From contig JACYFD010000004.1 of NCBI GenBank assembly GCA_014803435.1, forward strand, positions 62,001-126,000: 64,000 nucleotides of DNA. The letters are read 5' to 3'. Origin of the DNA: Cellulosimicrobium terreum. GTDB lineage: Bacteria > Actinomycetota > Actinomycetes > Actinomycetales > Cellulomonadaceae. The position numbers and the translations under genes were made by a program. Positions within the stretch are counted from its first letter, which is position 1; every line of letters begins with the position of its first letter. The notes under the pieces were generated by a model. It was not told the origin of the DNA. It did not search any database and worked only from the letters and a program-made list of their open reading frames with translations. Positions 55,025 through 63,728 of this stretch are shown in pieces.

Positions 55025-57250
55025 TCAGGCCCGACGGCGTGCGCGCTGCCGGTGCAGGAGCAGCCCTGTCCCGAGCCCGACCGCGAGCAGGGCTGCGACC
55101 GTCGAGGCGAGCAGGGAGACGCCCGTCTGCGCGAGGTCGTCGGAACCGTCGCCGCCGTCCGTGCCGTCGCCGCCGTCCGTGCCGTCGGACCCGTCCGGGC
55201 CGTCGGGGTCGGGGCTCGGTGTCGGTCCGGGGACGGCCTCGGTGACGGTCGTCGTGGCCTGGGCGACGTCGTCGCCCTCGTCGGCGTCGACGCAGCCGGA
55301 GCACGGGGTGAGCGTCGCGCTGTTGACGACCTCACCGGCCGCCGCGGCGGTCCCGCGCACGACGAGCGTCGCGTCCCCGCCCGCCGGGACCGTCGCCGTC
55401 GTGGCGACCGCGTTGCCCCCGCCCTGCGCCGGCGCGCACGCCGAGCCGTCCGAGACGGTGCACTCCCAGGTGACGTCCGCGATCTCGACGGGGACGTCGT
55501 CGGTGATCGAGGTCGCCGGAGCGGCCGCCGGCCCGTCGTTCGTCACCACGACCGTGTACTCGACCTCGTCGCCGACCGTGGCGGTGGCCGGGCCCGTCTT
55601 CGTGATCGCGAGGTCGACCGGCACGACGCACTCGCTCGTCACGGTCGCGGCGTTGTCCGTGAGGTCCTCCTCGGGCGTGCTGGACGTGACCTCCGCGGAC
55701 TGGACGACGTCCGTCTGCCCGCACGCCGCGGCGCTCCCGGCGAGCGTGCCCGTGAGCGTCGTCGACCAGGTCCCGCCGGGCTCGAGCGTCCCGACGTCGC
55801 ACGTGAGGGTCGCGCCGTCCCGCTCGCAGCCCTCGGCCTCGACCGTCGTCGGGTCGAGCTCGGCGGGCAGGTCGTCGGTCACGACGACGTCCTGCGCGCT
55901 GCCCGCACCGGTGTTGACCACGTCGAGGGAGTACTCGACGTCCTGCCCGTACTCGAGCGGGGCGGGGGTGACGAGCTCCTTGGTGAGCGCGAGCGCGGGT
56001 GCCGGGAGGACGGTGACGTCGACGGACGACGTGTTGTCGGTGAGGTCCTCGCGATCCGGCGGCGCGACGACCTCGGCCTGATTCGTCAGGAGGGTCTCGG
56101 CGTCGACGAACGGCGCGGTCCCCGTGACGGAGATCCTCACGGACTCCATCGGCGCGAGGTCGACGAGCGTGTCGATGTCGTTGCCCGACCCGGACGGCTC
56201 GCGGCACGCGGTGCCGGCGGAGGCGCCGTCGTCGGGCGTGCACGACCACGTGACGTCCGTGATGCCGGCCGGGACCTGGTCGAGGACCTGCGCGCCCGCC
56301 ACGTCGTTGACGTAGTCGTTCACGACGGTGAGGTCGTAGGAGACCTGGCCGCCCGACGCCACGACGGGGGTGGTCGTGGTCTTGTCGATCTCGAGGACCG
56401 TGGGGACCACGACGCGCAGGTTGCGGATCTCGTGGTAGTTCGTCGCGCCGCCGGTCGACGCCGCGAACCCGAGCTTGAACGTCTCGGGCAGCGGCGGCTG
56501 GCCGGGTGCGTTGCCGATGTCGAACTGCTCGATGCGAGGCACGAGCGGGGTCCCGGGGCCGGAGTCGCTCCACACGCCGATCAGGTCCGTCTGCGGAGCC
56601 GGCGTGACGATCACCCGGACGGTCCGGACGAACTCGCGGCTCGGGTCGCCGCCACCCGGCGGGACCGTCTCCACGGTGCCAGCGGGCCCCTGCACGCCGC
56701 TGAGGAATCCCCACGGCGTCGTGGCGGCGTACGAGCCACGCAGCGCGATGTTCCCCGGCTGCTGGCCGGGGCCGCCGGCGCCGGCGGAGAAGTTCCCGAA
56801 CTCGTCGAACCCGACGCCCGCGTAGCCGCCCTGCAGGAACGTGTACCCGAGCGATCCCCCGTCGCCGCCGACCGCCGCCGGGAACGAGCCGTCCATGAGG
56901 AAGAAGGAGAAGCCGTCGCCGCGGTTGCCGCCGAGCTCCTGCCCGCCCCAGGTCGCGTACTCGAACTCGATCTCGACGCCGAGGTCCGTCCCGAACGCGC
57001 TGTCGAGCACGTACCCGCCGAACCCCGTGGTCGTGTCGATGTCGGTCAGCCGGAGCCAGCCGTCGCCCTCGTCCGTCAGGCGGGCCTCGCCGAAAGGGAC
57101 CCACGCGGGATCGTTCGGCGCGACGCCGTCGAACGGCTCGTCGATCGGGAAGTCTGCCGCGATCGCGGGTGCCGCGACCATGCCCGCGGTGAGCACCAGG
57201 ACGGTGGTCAGCGCCAGCCGCGCCCGCCGTCGAGCCGAGCCTGTGAGCAC
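55025..57250 (-). CDS. Sortase-anchored surface protein: L-type lectin domain plus DUF11 repeats
   Basis: The 741-residue protein has a signal peptide (residues 1-31, ending AIA), then a lectin-like beta-sandwich (33-260; [33 protein letters not shown]). Three DUF11/CARDB-type repeats follow (~275-615), each with a pattern of [10 protein letters not shown] or VEYSLDVVN and a D-P-rich turn. A Pro/Asp/Gly linker precedes LAQTG (706-710), a hydrophobic anchor and an RRRA tail: a sortase signal of the LAxTG (class E) type. It is likely displayed on the wall; ligand unknown. GTG 57250 follows GAAGGG. Confidence 0.85.
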   Translation of the reverse strand: MLTGSARRRARLALTTVLVLTAGMVAAPAIAADFPIDEPFDGVAPNDPAWVPFGEARLTDEGDGWLRLTDIDTTTGFGGYVLDSAFGTDLGVEIEFEYATWGGQELGGNRGDGFSFFLMDGSFPAAVGGDGGSLGYTFLQGGYAGVGFDEFGNFSAGAGGPGQQPGNIALRGSYAATTPWGFLSGVQGPAGTVETVPPGGGDPSREFVRTVRVIVTPAPQTDLIGVWSDSGPGTPLVPRIEQFDIGNAPGQPPLPETFKLGFAASTGGATNYHEIRNLRVVVPTVLEIDKTTTTPVVASGGQVSYDLTVVNDYVNDVAGAQVLDQVPAGITDVTWSCTPDDGASAGTACREPSGSGNDIDTLVDLAPMESVRISVTGTAPFVDAETLLTNQAEVVAPPDREDLTDNTSSVDVTVLPAPALALTKELVTPAPLEYGQDVEYSLDVVNTGAGSAQDVVVTDDLPAELDPTTVEAEGCERDGATLTCDVGTLEPGGTWSTTLTGTLAGSAAACGQTDVVQSAEVTSSTPEEDLTDNAATVTSECVVPVDLAITKTGPATATVGDEVEYTVVVTNDGPAAAPATSITDDVPVEIADVTWECTVSDGSACAPAQGGGNAVATTATVPAGGDATLVVRGTAAAAGEVVNSATLTPCSGCVDADEGDDVAQATTTVTEAVPGPTPSPDPDGPDGSDGTDGGDGTDGGDGSDDLAQTGVSLLASTVAALLAVGLGTGLLLHRQRARRRA

Positions 57251-57379
57251 GTCGATCCCTTCCGTCGTCCGGCGCGGTCCGCCGGTCCTGCGCCCCGCCG
57301 ACGGCGGCCGGCCCGCACGGGCGGGTGTGACCTTCGTCGAGCGGGTCTCGCGGATTCGGGTCGTTCGGTCCACCCCGGA

Positions 57380-57385
57380 TACCGT
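57380..57385 (+). promoter_or_regulatory. Leaderless -10 box (TACCGT) of the SURF1 gene
   Basis: TACCGT ends six bases before GTG 57392. Confidence 0.55.
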
Positions 57386-57391
57386 GAGGGC

Positions 57392-58294
57392 GTGCCCGAG
57401 CCTACTGCGACAGCGCCCCGACGGACGTTCTGGGCCGTGGCGCGCGAGCCGCGCATGATCGGGCTGCTCCTGGTGTTCCTGCTCGCCGCGGCGGTCTGCG
57501 CCCGGCTCGGCGTGTGGCAGCTCGACCGTGCGCAGCAGCGGGCCGACCTGGCGGCAGAGCATGCGGCGGCGGAGACGGCGTCGGCCGGGCCGGAGGCCCT
57601 CGGGGTCCTGCTCCCGCCGCAGACGACGTTCCCCGGTGAGCTCGTGGGCCGCCAGGCGTGGGTCGAGGGGGAGTACGACGCCGCGGGTCAGCTGCTGGTC
57701 GCCGGGCGCTCCCTGGACGGGGAGCAGGGCTACCTCGTCCTCACACCGTTGCAGGTGTCCGACGACGGCACCGGCGGCGCGTCCTGGGCCGACCTGTCGG
57801 GTCCGCCGGTCCTCCCGGTCGTCCGCGGCTGGGTCCCGACGCCCGACGACGCGTCGGCGCTCGAGGTGCCCGACGACGTCGTGCGCCTCACGGGGTACCT
57901 GCAGGCGTCCGAGGCCGCCGGGGAGGAGATGCTTCCTCCCGGCCAGACCGACGCGATCGCGACGGGCGAGCTGGTGAACGCGTGGGGCGGGCCCATCTAC
58001 TCGGGCTACCTGGTGCTCGTGTCCTCAGACCCGCCGCAGCCCGCCGCGCAGGACGGCGGTCCCGCGCCGCTCCCGCGCCCGACCATCGAGGGTGGCACGG
58101 GCCTGAACCTGCAGAACCTGTTCTACGCGCTCCAGTGGTGGGTCTTCGGCGGGTTCGCGGTGCTGCTGTGGCTGCGCCTCGTGCGCGACGAGTCGGCGGG
58201 CGTGCGGCGCGCCGGGCGCGGCCGGGGCGACGACGCGGGCATCGCCGGCCTCCCCGTGGAGACCGACCCGCCCGCGCCGTCGTCGACCCGGTGA
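57392..58294 (+). CDS. SURF1-family protein
   Basis: SURF1 proteins aid assembly of cytochrome c oxidase. The 300-residue product has an N-terminal membrane segment (~21-45: RMIGLLLVFLLAAAVCARLGVWQLDRA), an external loop with YLVLTPL and VVRGWVP, and a second membrane segment near residues 246-268 (LFYALQWWVFGGFAVLLWLRL) which is the SURF1 signature. GTG 57392 is leaderless. No cytochrome oxidase genes are nearby. Confidence 0.9.
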   Translation: MPEPTATAPRRTFWAVAREPRMIGLLLVFLLAAAVCARLGVWQLDRAQQRADLAAEHAAAETASAGPEALGVLLPPQTTFPGELVGRQAWVEGEYDAAGQLLVAGRSLDGEQGYLVLTPLQVSDDGTGGASWADLSGPPVLPVVRGWVPTPDDASALEVPDDVVRLTGYLQASEAAGEEMLPPGQTDAIATGELVNAWGGPIYSGYLVLVSSDPPQPAAQDGGPAPLPRPTIEGGTGLNLQNLFYALQWWVFGGFAVLLWLRLVRDESAGVRRAGRGRGDDAGIAGLPVETDPPAPSSTR

Positions 58295-58295
58295 C

Positions 58296-60074
58296 CTACT
58301 CCTGCTGCCAGGAGCGCCACAGCCGGGCGTATTCACCCCCGGCCGCGACGAGCTCGTCGTGCGGTCCGATCTCGCTGATCCGACCGTCGTCGACGACCGC
58401 GACCCGGTCGGCGTCGTGCGCGGTGTGCAGCCGGTGGGCGATCGCGACGACGGTGCGTCCCTCGAGCACCGCGTTGAGCGAGCGCTCGAGGTGGCGCGCG
58501 GCACGCGGGTCGAGCAGCGACGTCGCCTCGTCGAGGACGAGCGTGTGCGGGTCGAGCAGCACGAGACGTGCGAGCGCGACCTGCTGCGCCTGCGCGGGCG
58601 AGAGCGCGTGCCCGCCCGATCCGACCTCCGTCTCGAGACCGTCCGGCAGCGACTGGACCCATCCCTGGGCGTCGACCGCGTCGAGAGCGCCGAGCAGCGC
58701 GTCGTCGCTCGCGTCGACGTCCGCGAGGCGCAGGTTCTCCGCGAGGGTGCCGACGAACACGTGGTGCTCCTGCGTGACGAGCGCGACGTGACGACGCAGG
58801 TCCTCGAGCGGCAGCTCGACGAGCGGGACGCCGCCGACCGTCACGGATCCGCCCGTGGGCGGGTGGATGCCCGCGAGCATGCGCCCGAGCGTGGACTTGC
58901 CCGCACCCGAGGGGCCGACGACGGCGAGGCGCTCGCCGACCCGCAGGTCCAGGTCGATGCCGTGCAGCACGTCGTGGCCCTCCCGGTACGCGTACCGCAC
59001 GCCCCGTCCGACGACGTGCTCGTCGGCGGGCGCGACGTCGCCGGCCTCGCGGTCCGTCGGGACGAGGCCGACCCCGATCACGCGCGCGAGGGACACGGCC
59101 GCGACCTGGAGCTCGTCCAGCCAGAACACGAGGTCGAAGACCGATCCGCCCATCTGGAAGCTGAACGCCGCGACCGTCGTGACCGAGCCGAGGGTCGCGT
59201 GGCCCTGCGACACGAGCCAACCGCCCCACAGCAGCACCGCGATCGGCGCGAACGCGATCGCCGCGTCGAGCGCGGGGATGAGCCGCATGCGCAGACCGAG
59301 CGTGTACTCCTCCGCGGCGAACGCCTCGCGCAGGTCCCGGTCGACGCGATGCCGCAGCCGGTGGCCGAGGTGCAGTGCGTCGGCGGTGCGGGCGCCCTCC
59401 ACGGTCTCCGTGATCGTGCCGTTGAGGGCTGCGTACGCCGCCGACTCGCGCAGGTAGCCCGGCGTCGCGCGGGCGAGGTACCAGCGCGTCGCGACGACGA
59501 CCAGAGGGACCCCGACCAGCAGGCCGAGCGCCACGAGCGGAGCCGCGAGGAACGCCGCGACGAGGGTCAGGACGATCGTCACGACGCACACGAGCACCCG
59601 CGGGACGCCGAACCGGATGGCGTGCTGCAGCTTGTTGACGTCGTTGGTCGTGCGGGCGACGAGGTCGCCGGTTCCGGCGCTCTCGACCGTCGACAGCGGC
59701 AGCCGCGTGACCGTGGCCATGAACTCCTCGCGCAGGTCGGCGAAGACCTCCTCGCCGAACACCATCGACACGCGTTGCGCGAACCGCGTGACCACCGCCT
59801 GGACGACGACGGCGGCCACGAGGAGGAGCACGATGCGGTCGACGTGCTGCACGGTCGTGCCGGCGGTCACCTGGTCGACGAGGTCGCCGAGCAGGAACGG
59901 GCCGGCGAGCCCGGCGACGGCCGCGATCGTGTGCAGGACGAGGACGCGCGTGAGCGCCCTGCGGTGGCGGCGGAAGAGGGCGAGCGTCGTGCGCCGCACC
60001 TCGGCCGTGTCGGCGATCGGCAGCTTCCGCGTGTCGGTGGTGGGCGCGGCGCCGGTCGTGGTCGGTGCGGTCAC
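58296..60074 (-). CDS. ABC exporter subunit with intact ATP site but degenerate signature
   Basis: This 592-residue protein has an N-terminal six-helix membrane domain (~40-330) and an ATPase domain (~350-592). Walker A GPSGAGKST is at 387-395, Gln435 in the Q-loop, Walker B LVLDEATS at 512-519 and the H-loop His547. The ABC signature reads LSPAQAQQ instead of LSGGQ (491-498). It pairs with the upstream gene, whose defects are complementary, as a heterodimeric exporter. GTG 60074 overlaps that gene's stop by four bases. Substrate is unknown. Confidence 0.9.
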   Translation of the reverse strand: MTAPTTTGAAPTTDTRKLPIADTAEVRRTTLALFRRHRRALTRVLVLHTIAAVAGLAGPFLLGDLVDQVTAGTTVQHVDRIVLLLVAAVVVQAVVTRFAQRVSMVFGEEVFADLREEFMATVTRLPLSTVESAGTGDLVARTTNDVNKLQHAIRFGVPRVLVCVVTIVLTLVAAFLAAPLVALGLLVGVPLVVVATRWYLARATPGYLRESAAYAALNGTITETVEGARTADALHLGHRLRHRVDRDLREAFAAEEYTLGLRMRLIPALDAAIAFAPIAVLLWGGWLVSQGHATLGSVTTVAAFSFQMGGSVFDLVFWLDELQVAAVSLARVIGVGLVPTDREAGDVAPADEHVVGRGVRYAYREGHDVLHGIDLDLRVGERLAVVGPSGAGKSTLGRMLAGIHPPTGGSVTVGGVPLVELPLEDLRRHVALVTQEHHVFVGTLAENLRLADVDASDDALLGALDAVDAQGWVQSLPDGLETEVGSGGHALSPAQAQQVALARLVLLDPHTLVLDEATSLLDPRAARHLERSLNAVLEGRTVVAIAHRLHTAHDADRVAVVDDGRISEIGPHDELVAAGGEYARLWRSWQQE

Positions 60075-61867
60075 CGTGAGCTCCCTGCGGTCTCGTGGTC
60101 GGTGGTCGGGCAGGTCTCGCTGCTGCCGGTCTCGTCCTCGGCCATGCCGCGCCCGACGACGTCCCGGTAGCGGGCCGCCCACCGACCCTCGCGGGCGAGC
60201 AGGTCGGCGTGGGTGCCCCGCTCGACGACCCGACCGCCGTCGAGCAGCTGCACCTCGTCGAGGTGGTCCAGCACGAGCGGGCTCGCGGTGACGACGAGCG
60301 TCGTGCGTCCGCGGCGCGCTGCCGCCACGCGCTCGGCGATCCGCGCCTCGGTGTGGGCGTCGACCGCGCTGGTCGGCTCGACGAGCACGAGGATCTCCGG
60401 GTCGGTGAGCAGGGCGCGTGCGAGCGCGACACGCTGGCGCTGACCACCCGACAGGGACCGGCCCTTCTCCGGGATCTCGCCGGCGAGGCCGCCGGGCACC
60501 GAGTCGAGCACGTCCTGGGCGTCGGCCGTGAGGATCGCGCGGAGCAGGTCCTCCTCCACGGCGCGTCCGCGTGCGTCGAGCTCGTCGCCGAGGACGCCCG
60601 AGAACAGGTGGCTCGTCGCCTCGGCCACGACGATGCGGTGGCGCAGGTGCTCGCGGTCCAGGTCGGCCAGGAGCACGTCGCCCAGGCGCACGGGCGTGGC
60701 GGCCTCGCTCTCGTCGTCGAACCGGCCGAGCCGGGTGGCGACCGCGGCGGACTCGTCCGGGTCGGCGCTCACGAGACCGACCACACGGCCGGGTCGCAGC
60801 ACCAGGCCGCTCGTCTCGTCGGCGAGCTCGGCACCGGCCGGCGGGTGCTCCGCCGGTGTCGAGGACGCACGTGTCGCCTCCTCGACCTGCAGGACGTCGC
60901 GGATCTTCCCCGCGGAGATGAGCCCTCGGATGACCATCTGCGTCATCTGCGTCGCCATCTGCACGGGCCAGGCCAGGAACGCCGCGTAGGCGTAGAAGGT
61001 CACGAGCTGGCCCACCGTGATGTCGTCGGCGATCGCTGCCCGCGCCCCGAGCCACAGGATCACGGCGACGAGCAGGCCCGGCAGGAGGACCTGCAGGCCG
61101 TCCAGCACCGACTGCACGGTCGCGACCCGCACGCCCTCGCGGCGCACGGTCTGCGACTGCCGGGCGTACCGGTCGGTGAAGACCTCCTCGCCGCCGATGC
61201 CGCGCAGGATGCGCAGCCCGGAGACCGTGTCCGCACCGAGCGACGTGAGCCGTCCCGTCGCCTCGCGCTGCGCCGCCTGGCGGGACTGCAACGGCTTGAC
61301 GAGCAGGGCCAGGGCGAGCGCGACGAGCGGGATGCCCAGGGTGACGACGAGCCCCAGCGTGAGGCTCTGCACGAGCATGAGCACGGCGACCGCGACGTAG
61401 GCCAGCGCACCACCGATGAAGCGTCCCGCCATGGCGAACACCTCGCCGGTGCGCAGCGCGTCGTTCGCCACCGCGGCGACGACCTCTCCCGTCGGGAGCT
61501 TGCGCGTCACGGCGTGCCCCGACCGCGCGGCCTTGTACCCGATGAGCTGGGAGAACGCGAAGGCGGACCGGACCCAGTTCTCGACGTCGAACCGGTGGCT
61601 CAGCGCGCCGGAGACGACCATGACCACCGCGACGAGCGCCATGAGCCCGACCCAGCCGAACAGCTCGGGGCCGAACCCGTGGGCCAGGCCGTCGTCGATC
61701 GTCCGGCCGAGGAGGAGGGGGCCTGCGGCCTGACCCAGCATCGCCACGGTGCCGAAGAGGACGGAGAGCGCGAGGATGCCGCGCTGACGCCACGCCTGCC
61801 ACGCCAGCAGTCGTACAGGAGTGCTGAGCGGGGGAGTCCCTGGGTCAGGGAGGGGGAGGGGTCTCAC
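60071..61867 (-). CDS. ABC exporter subunit with degenerate ATP site and intact signature
   Basis: The 598-residue protein has the same layout: membrane domain (~25-320) and ATPase-like domain (~345-580). The P-loop position reads GLVSADPDESAAV (364-376), lacking the Gly-Lys-Ser motif; Walker B is ILVLVEPTS (Asp replaced by Val); the Q-loop Gln and H-loop His are also missing. The signature LSGGQRQR (472-479) is perfect. With its partner this leaves one working composite site. GTG 61867 is near-leaderless, with TAGGGT eight bases upstream on the minus strand. Confidence 0.9.
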   Translation of the reverse strand: MRPLPLPDPGTPPLSTPVRLLAWQAWRQRGILALSVLFGTVAMLGQAAGPLLLGRTIDDGLAHGFGPELFGWVGLMALVAVVMVVSGALSHRFDVENWVRSAFAFSQLIGYKAARSGHAVTRKLPTGEVVAAVANDALRTGEVFAMAGRFIGGALAYVAVAVLMLVQSLTLGLVVTLGIPLVALALALLVKPLQSRQAAQREATGRLTSLGADTVSGLRILRGIGGEEVFTDRYARQSQTVRREGVRVATVQSVLDGLQVLLPGLLVAVILWLGARAAIADDITVGQLVTFYAYAAFLAWPVQMATQMTQMVIRGLISAGKIRDVLQVEEATRASSTPAEHPPAGAELADETSGLVLRPGRVVGLVSADPDESAAVATRLGRFDDESEAATPVRLGDVLLADLDREHLRHRIVVAEATSHLFSGVLGDELDARGRAVEEDLLRAILTADAQDVLDSVPGGLAGEIPEKGRSLSGGQRQRVALARALLTDPEILVLVEPTSAVDAHTEARIAERVAAARRGRTTLVVTASPLVLDHLDEVQLLDGGRVVERGTHADLLAREGRWAARYRDVVGRGMAEDETGSSETCPTTDHETAGSSR

Positions 61868-61972
61868 GGTGTTCTACCCTAGGTTCGGCGTCCGACACGG
61901 AGCCAAGGATTTAGCTGCCCTCGTGGTGACGATCGCCACGTCACGGGCGCACGAGGTGAGGACCTTCCACCC
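61868..61972. promoter_or_regulatory. Divergent region between ABC exporter and DUF3817 genes
   Basis: The minus-strand -10 box TAGGGT is the complement of 61876-61881, eight bases before the GTG. On the plus side a TTTAGCT near 61910 might serve the DUF3817 gene, which has its own ribosome binding site (GAGGTGAGGAC). This is tentative. Confidence 0.4.
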
Positions 61973-62389
61973 ATGACCACGCAGGACCCCACGACCAGGA
62001 CGACCGCCCCGAGCGCGGAGGCCGCGCGCACGGCCATCCGCAAGGCCCGCGGGTCGCTCGGGCGTTACCGCGTGCTCGCGATCATCACCGGTGTGATGCT
62101 GCTGATCCTGTGCGTCGAGATGATCGTGAAGTACGTGGTCGGCGCGTTCGTCGACGTCGACGCGGTCATCCGGTACGTCGGCTGGATCCCCTTCGCGCAC
62201 GGCTGGATCTACGTGGTCTACCTCGTCACCGTCCTCGACCTGTGGACCAAGATGCGGTGGGGCTGGGGCCGTCTCGCGACGATGGTGTTCGCGGGGGTCG
62301 TGCCCGTGATGTCGTTCGTCCTGGAGAAGAAGGTCCACGCCGAGGCCGAGGAGAAGCTCGCCGGCCTGGAGGAGCGGTACGCGTCGTGA
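61973..62389 (+). CDS. DUF3817 integral membrane protein
   Basis: This 138-residue protein has three hydrophobic segments and the DUF3817 pattern: RYRVLAIITGVMLLILCVEMIVKY, FAHGWIYVVYLVTVLDLWTKMRWGWGR and VPVMSFVLEKKVHAE. The function of this family is unknown. ATG 61973 has GAGGTGAGGA upstream, though slightly far. Its stop overlaps the moeZ GTG by four bases, so they are co-translated. Confidence 0.88.
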   Translation: MTTQDPTTRTTAPSAEAARTAIRKARGSLGRYRVLAIITGVMLLILCVEMIVKYVVGAFVDVDAVIRYVGWIPFAHGWIYVVYLVTVLDLWTKMRWGWGRLATMVFAGVVPVMSFVLEKKVHAEAEEKLAGLEERYAS

Positions 62390-63639
62390 CCGTCTCGCCG
62401 ACCGCTCCGGCACCTCTCGTCGAGCCCGGTGACGAGCTGTCGGCCGGCGAGCTCGAACGGTACGCGCGCCACCTGTCGCTGCCGGGCGTCGGCCTGGAGG
62501 GGCAGCGCCGTCTCGCGGCCGCGCGCGTCCTGGTCGTGGGCGCCGGGGGCCTCGGCAGCCCCGCCCTGCTGTACCTCGCGGCGGCGGGCGTCGGCACGAT
62601 CGGGATCGTCGACGACGACGTCGTCGACACGTCGAACCTGCAGCGGCAGGTGATCCACGGCGGCGCGGACGTCGGTCGCCGAAAGGTCGACTCGGCGCGC
62701 GACACGATCGCGGACGTCAACCCGCACGTGCGCGTCGTCGAGCACGCTGCCCGGCTCGACGCGGGCAACGCGCTCGACCTGCTGCGCGGCTACGACGTCG
62801 TGCTCGACGGGGCCGACAACTTCCCCACGCGGTACCTCGTCTCCGACGCCGCGGAGGTGCTCGGCCTGCCGGTGGTGTGGGGGTCGATCTACCGTTTCCA
62901 GGGGCAGGTCAGCGTGTTCTGGGGCGCGCCGCGGCATGCGGACGGCTCGGTGACCCGCGGTGCGACCTACCGCGACGTGTTCCCGGTCCCCCCGCCGCCC
63001 GGCGCCGCACCCGACTGCGCGACGGGCGGCGTCCTCGGCGCGATGTGCGGGACGGTCGGCTCGGTCATGGCGACCGAGGCCATCAAGCTCGTCACCGGCG
63101 CGGGCACGACCCTGCTCGGCCGGCTCGCGGTGTACGACGCGCTCGACCTCACCTGGCGCCAGCTCACGGTCCGGCCGGACCCGACGCGCGAGCCTGTCAC
63201 CACGCTGCTCGCGGGCGACGACGCGTACGCGACGTTCTGCGGCCTCGCCCCCGCACGGGCCGCGGGCATCACCGCCGGTGAACCCGCGCCGTCGGGCACC
63301 GGGGAGGTGCACGCCGAGGTGAGCGCGCGCGAGGCCGCGACCCTGCTGGCGACCGGCGAGGGGGGACGACCGGCGGCGTACCTGCTCGACGTGCGCGAGG
63401 ACTGGGAGTCGCAGGTACGCCCCGTGCCGGGTGGGACGCTCGTCCCGAGCGGTGGGTTCCTCGCGGTGGACCCGGCGACGGCGCTCGCCGGGCTGCCGAG
63501 GGACCGGACGGTGCTCGTCGTGTGCGCCATGGGTGCACGATCGGCGCGGGTGGCCGACGTCGCGCGGTCCGCCGGCGTCGACGCGCGGTCCGTCACCGGC
63601 GGGGTCCCTGCACTTCTCGCGGCGATCACGCCGCGCTGA
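62386..63639 (+). CDS. moeZ: MoeZ-type adenylyltransferase/sulfurtransferase
   Basis: The 417-residue protein joins a ThiF/MoeB E1-like domain (VLVVGAGGLGSPALLYLAAAG near residues 47-67, DDDVVDTSNLQRQVIH, DGADNFPTRYLVSDAA) with a C-terminal rhodanese domain bearing active-site Cys in VLVVCAMGARSARVADVA. Such proteins adenylate the C-terminus of ubiquitin-like sulfur carriers and load sulfur for molybdopterin, thiamine or cysteine synthesis. No other such genes are visible. GTG 62386 overlaps the DUF3817 stop. Confidence 0.9.
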   Translation: MTVSPTAPAPLVEPGDELSAGELERYARHLSLPGVGLEGQRRLAAARVLVVGAGGLGSPALLYLAAAGVGTIGIVDDDVVDTSNLQRQVIHGGADVGRRKVDSARDTIADVNPHVRVVEHAARLDAGNALDLLRGYDVVLDGADNFPTRYLVSDAAEVLGLPVVWGSIYRFQGQVSVFWGAPRHADGSVTRGATYRDVFPVPPPPGAAPDCATGGVLGAMCGTVGSVMATEAIKLVTGAGTTLLGRLAVYDALDLTWRQLTVRPDPTREPVTTLLAGDDAYATFCGLAPARAAGITAGEPAPSGTGEVHAEVSAREAATLLATGEGGRPAAYLLDVREDWESQVRPVPGGTLVPSGGFLAVDPATALAGLPRDRTVLVVCAMGARSARVADVARSAGVDARSVTGGVPALLAAITPR

Positions 63640-63668
63640 GCGCGTCGGGGCAGCGCGGTCCCGCATGT

Positions 63669-63685
63669 CCTGACAAGGTGTCAGG
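63669..63685 (+). promoter_or_regulatory. Palindromic operator-like site upstream of the MFS gene
   Basis: CCTGACA-AGG-TGTCAGG is a perfect 7-3-7 inverted repeat 44 bases before the MFS start. TGACAnnnTGTCA sites are typical of TetR-family repressors. No regulator is visible, but one could lie beyond the window. Confidence 0.5.
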
Positions 63686-63728
63686 TGAGGCACCGACCAC
63701 GCCGTGACACCGAGCAGGGGACCGAGGC

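Noticed and set aside
55129-55210. Short repeats in the DUF11 gene as a CRISPR array
   Set aside because: They are in-frame Asp/Gly codons of the wall-spanning linker; there are no regular spacers.
52503-56081. A 1192-codon plus-strand frame
   Set aside because: It is antisense to xfp and the DUF11 protein, with low-complexity Val/Arg/Asp-rich content and no recognisable domain.
58296-61802. A single 1168-codon minus-strand frame covering both ABC subunits
   Set aside because: Only its 3' half (58296-60074) is ABC-like in that frame; the upstream subunit is coded in another frame with its own complete motifs and a GTGA overlap.
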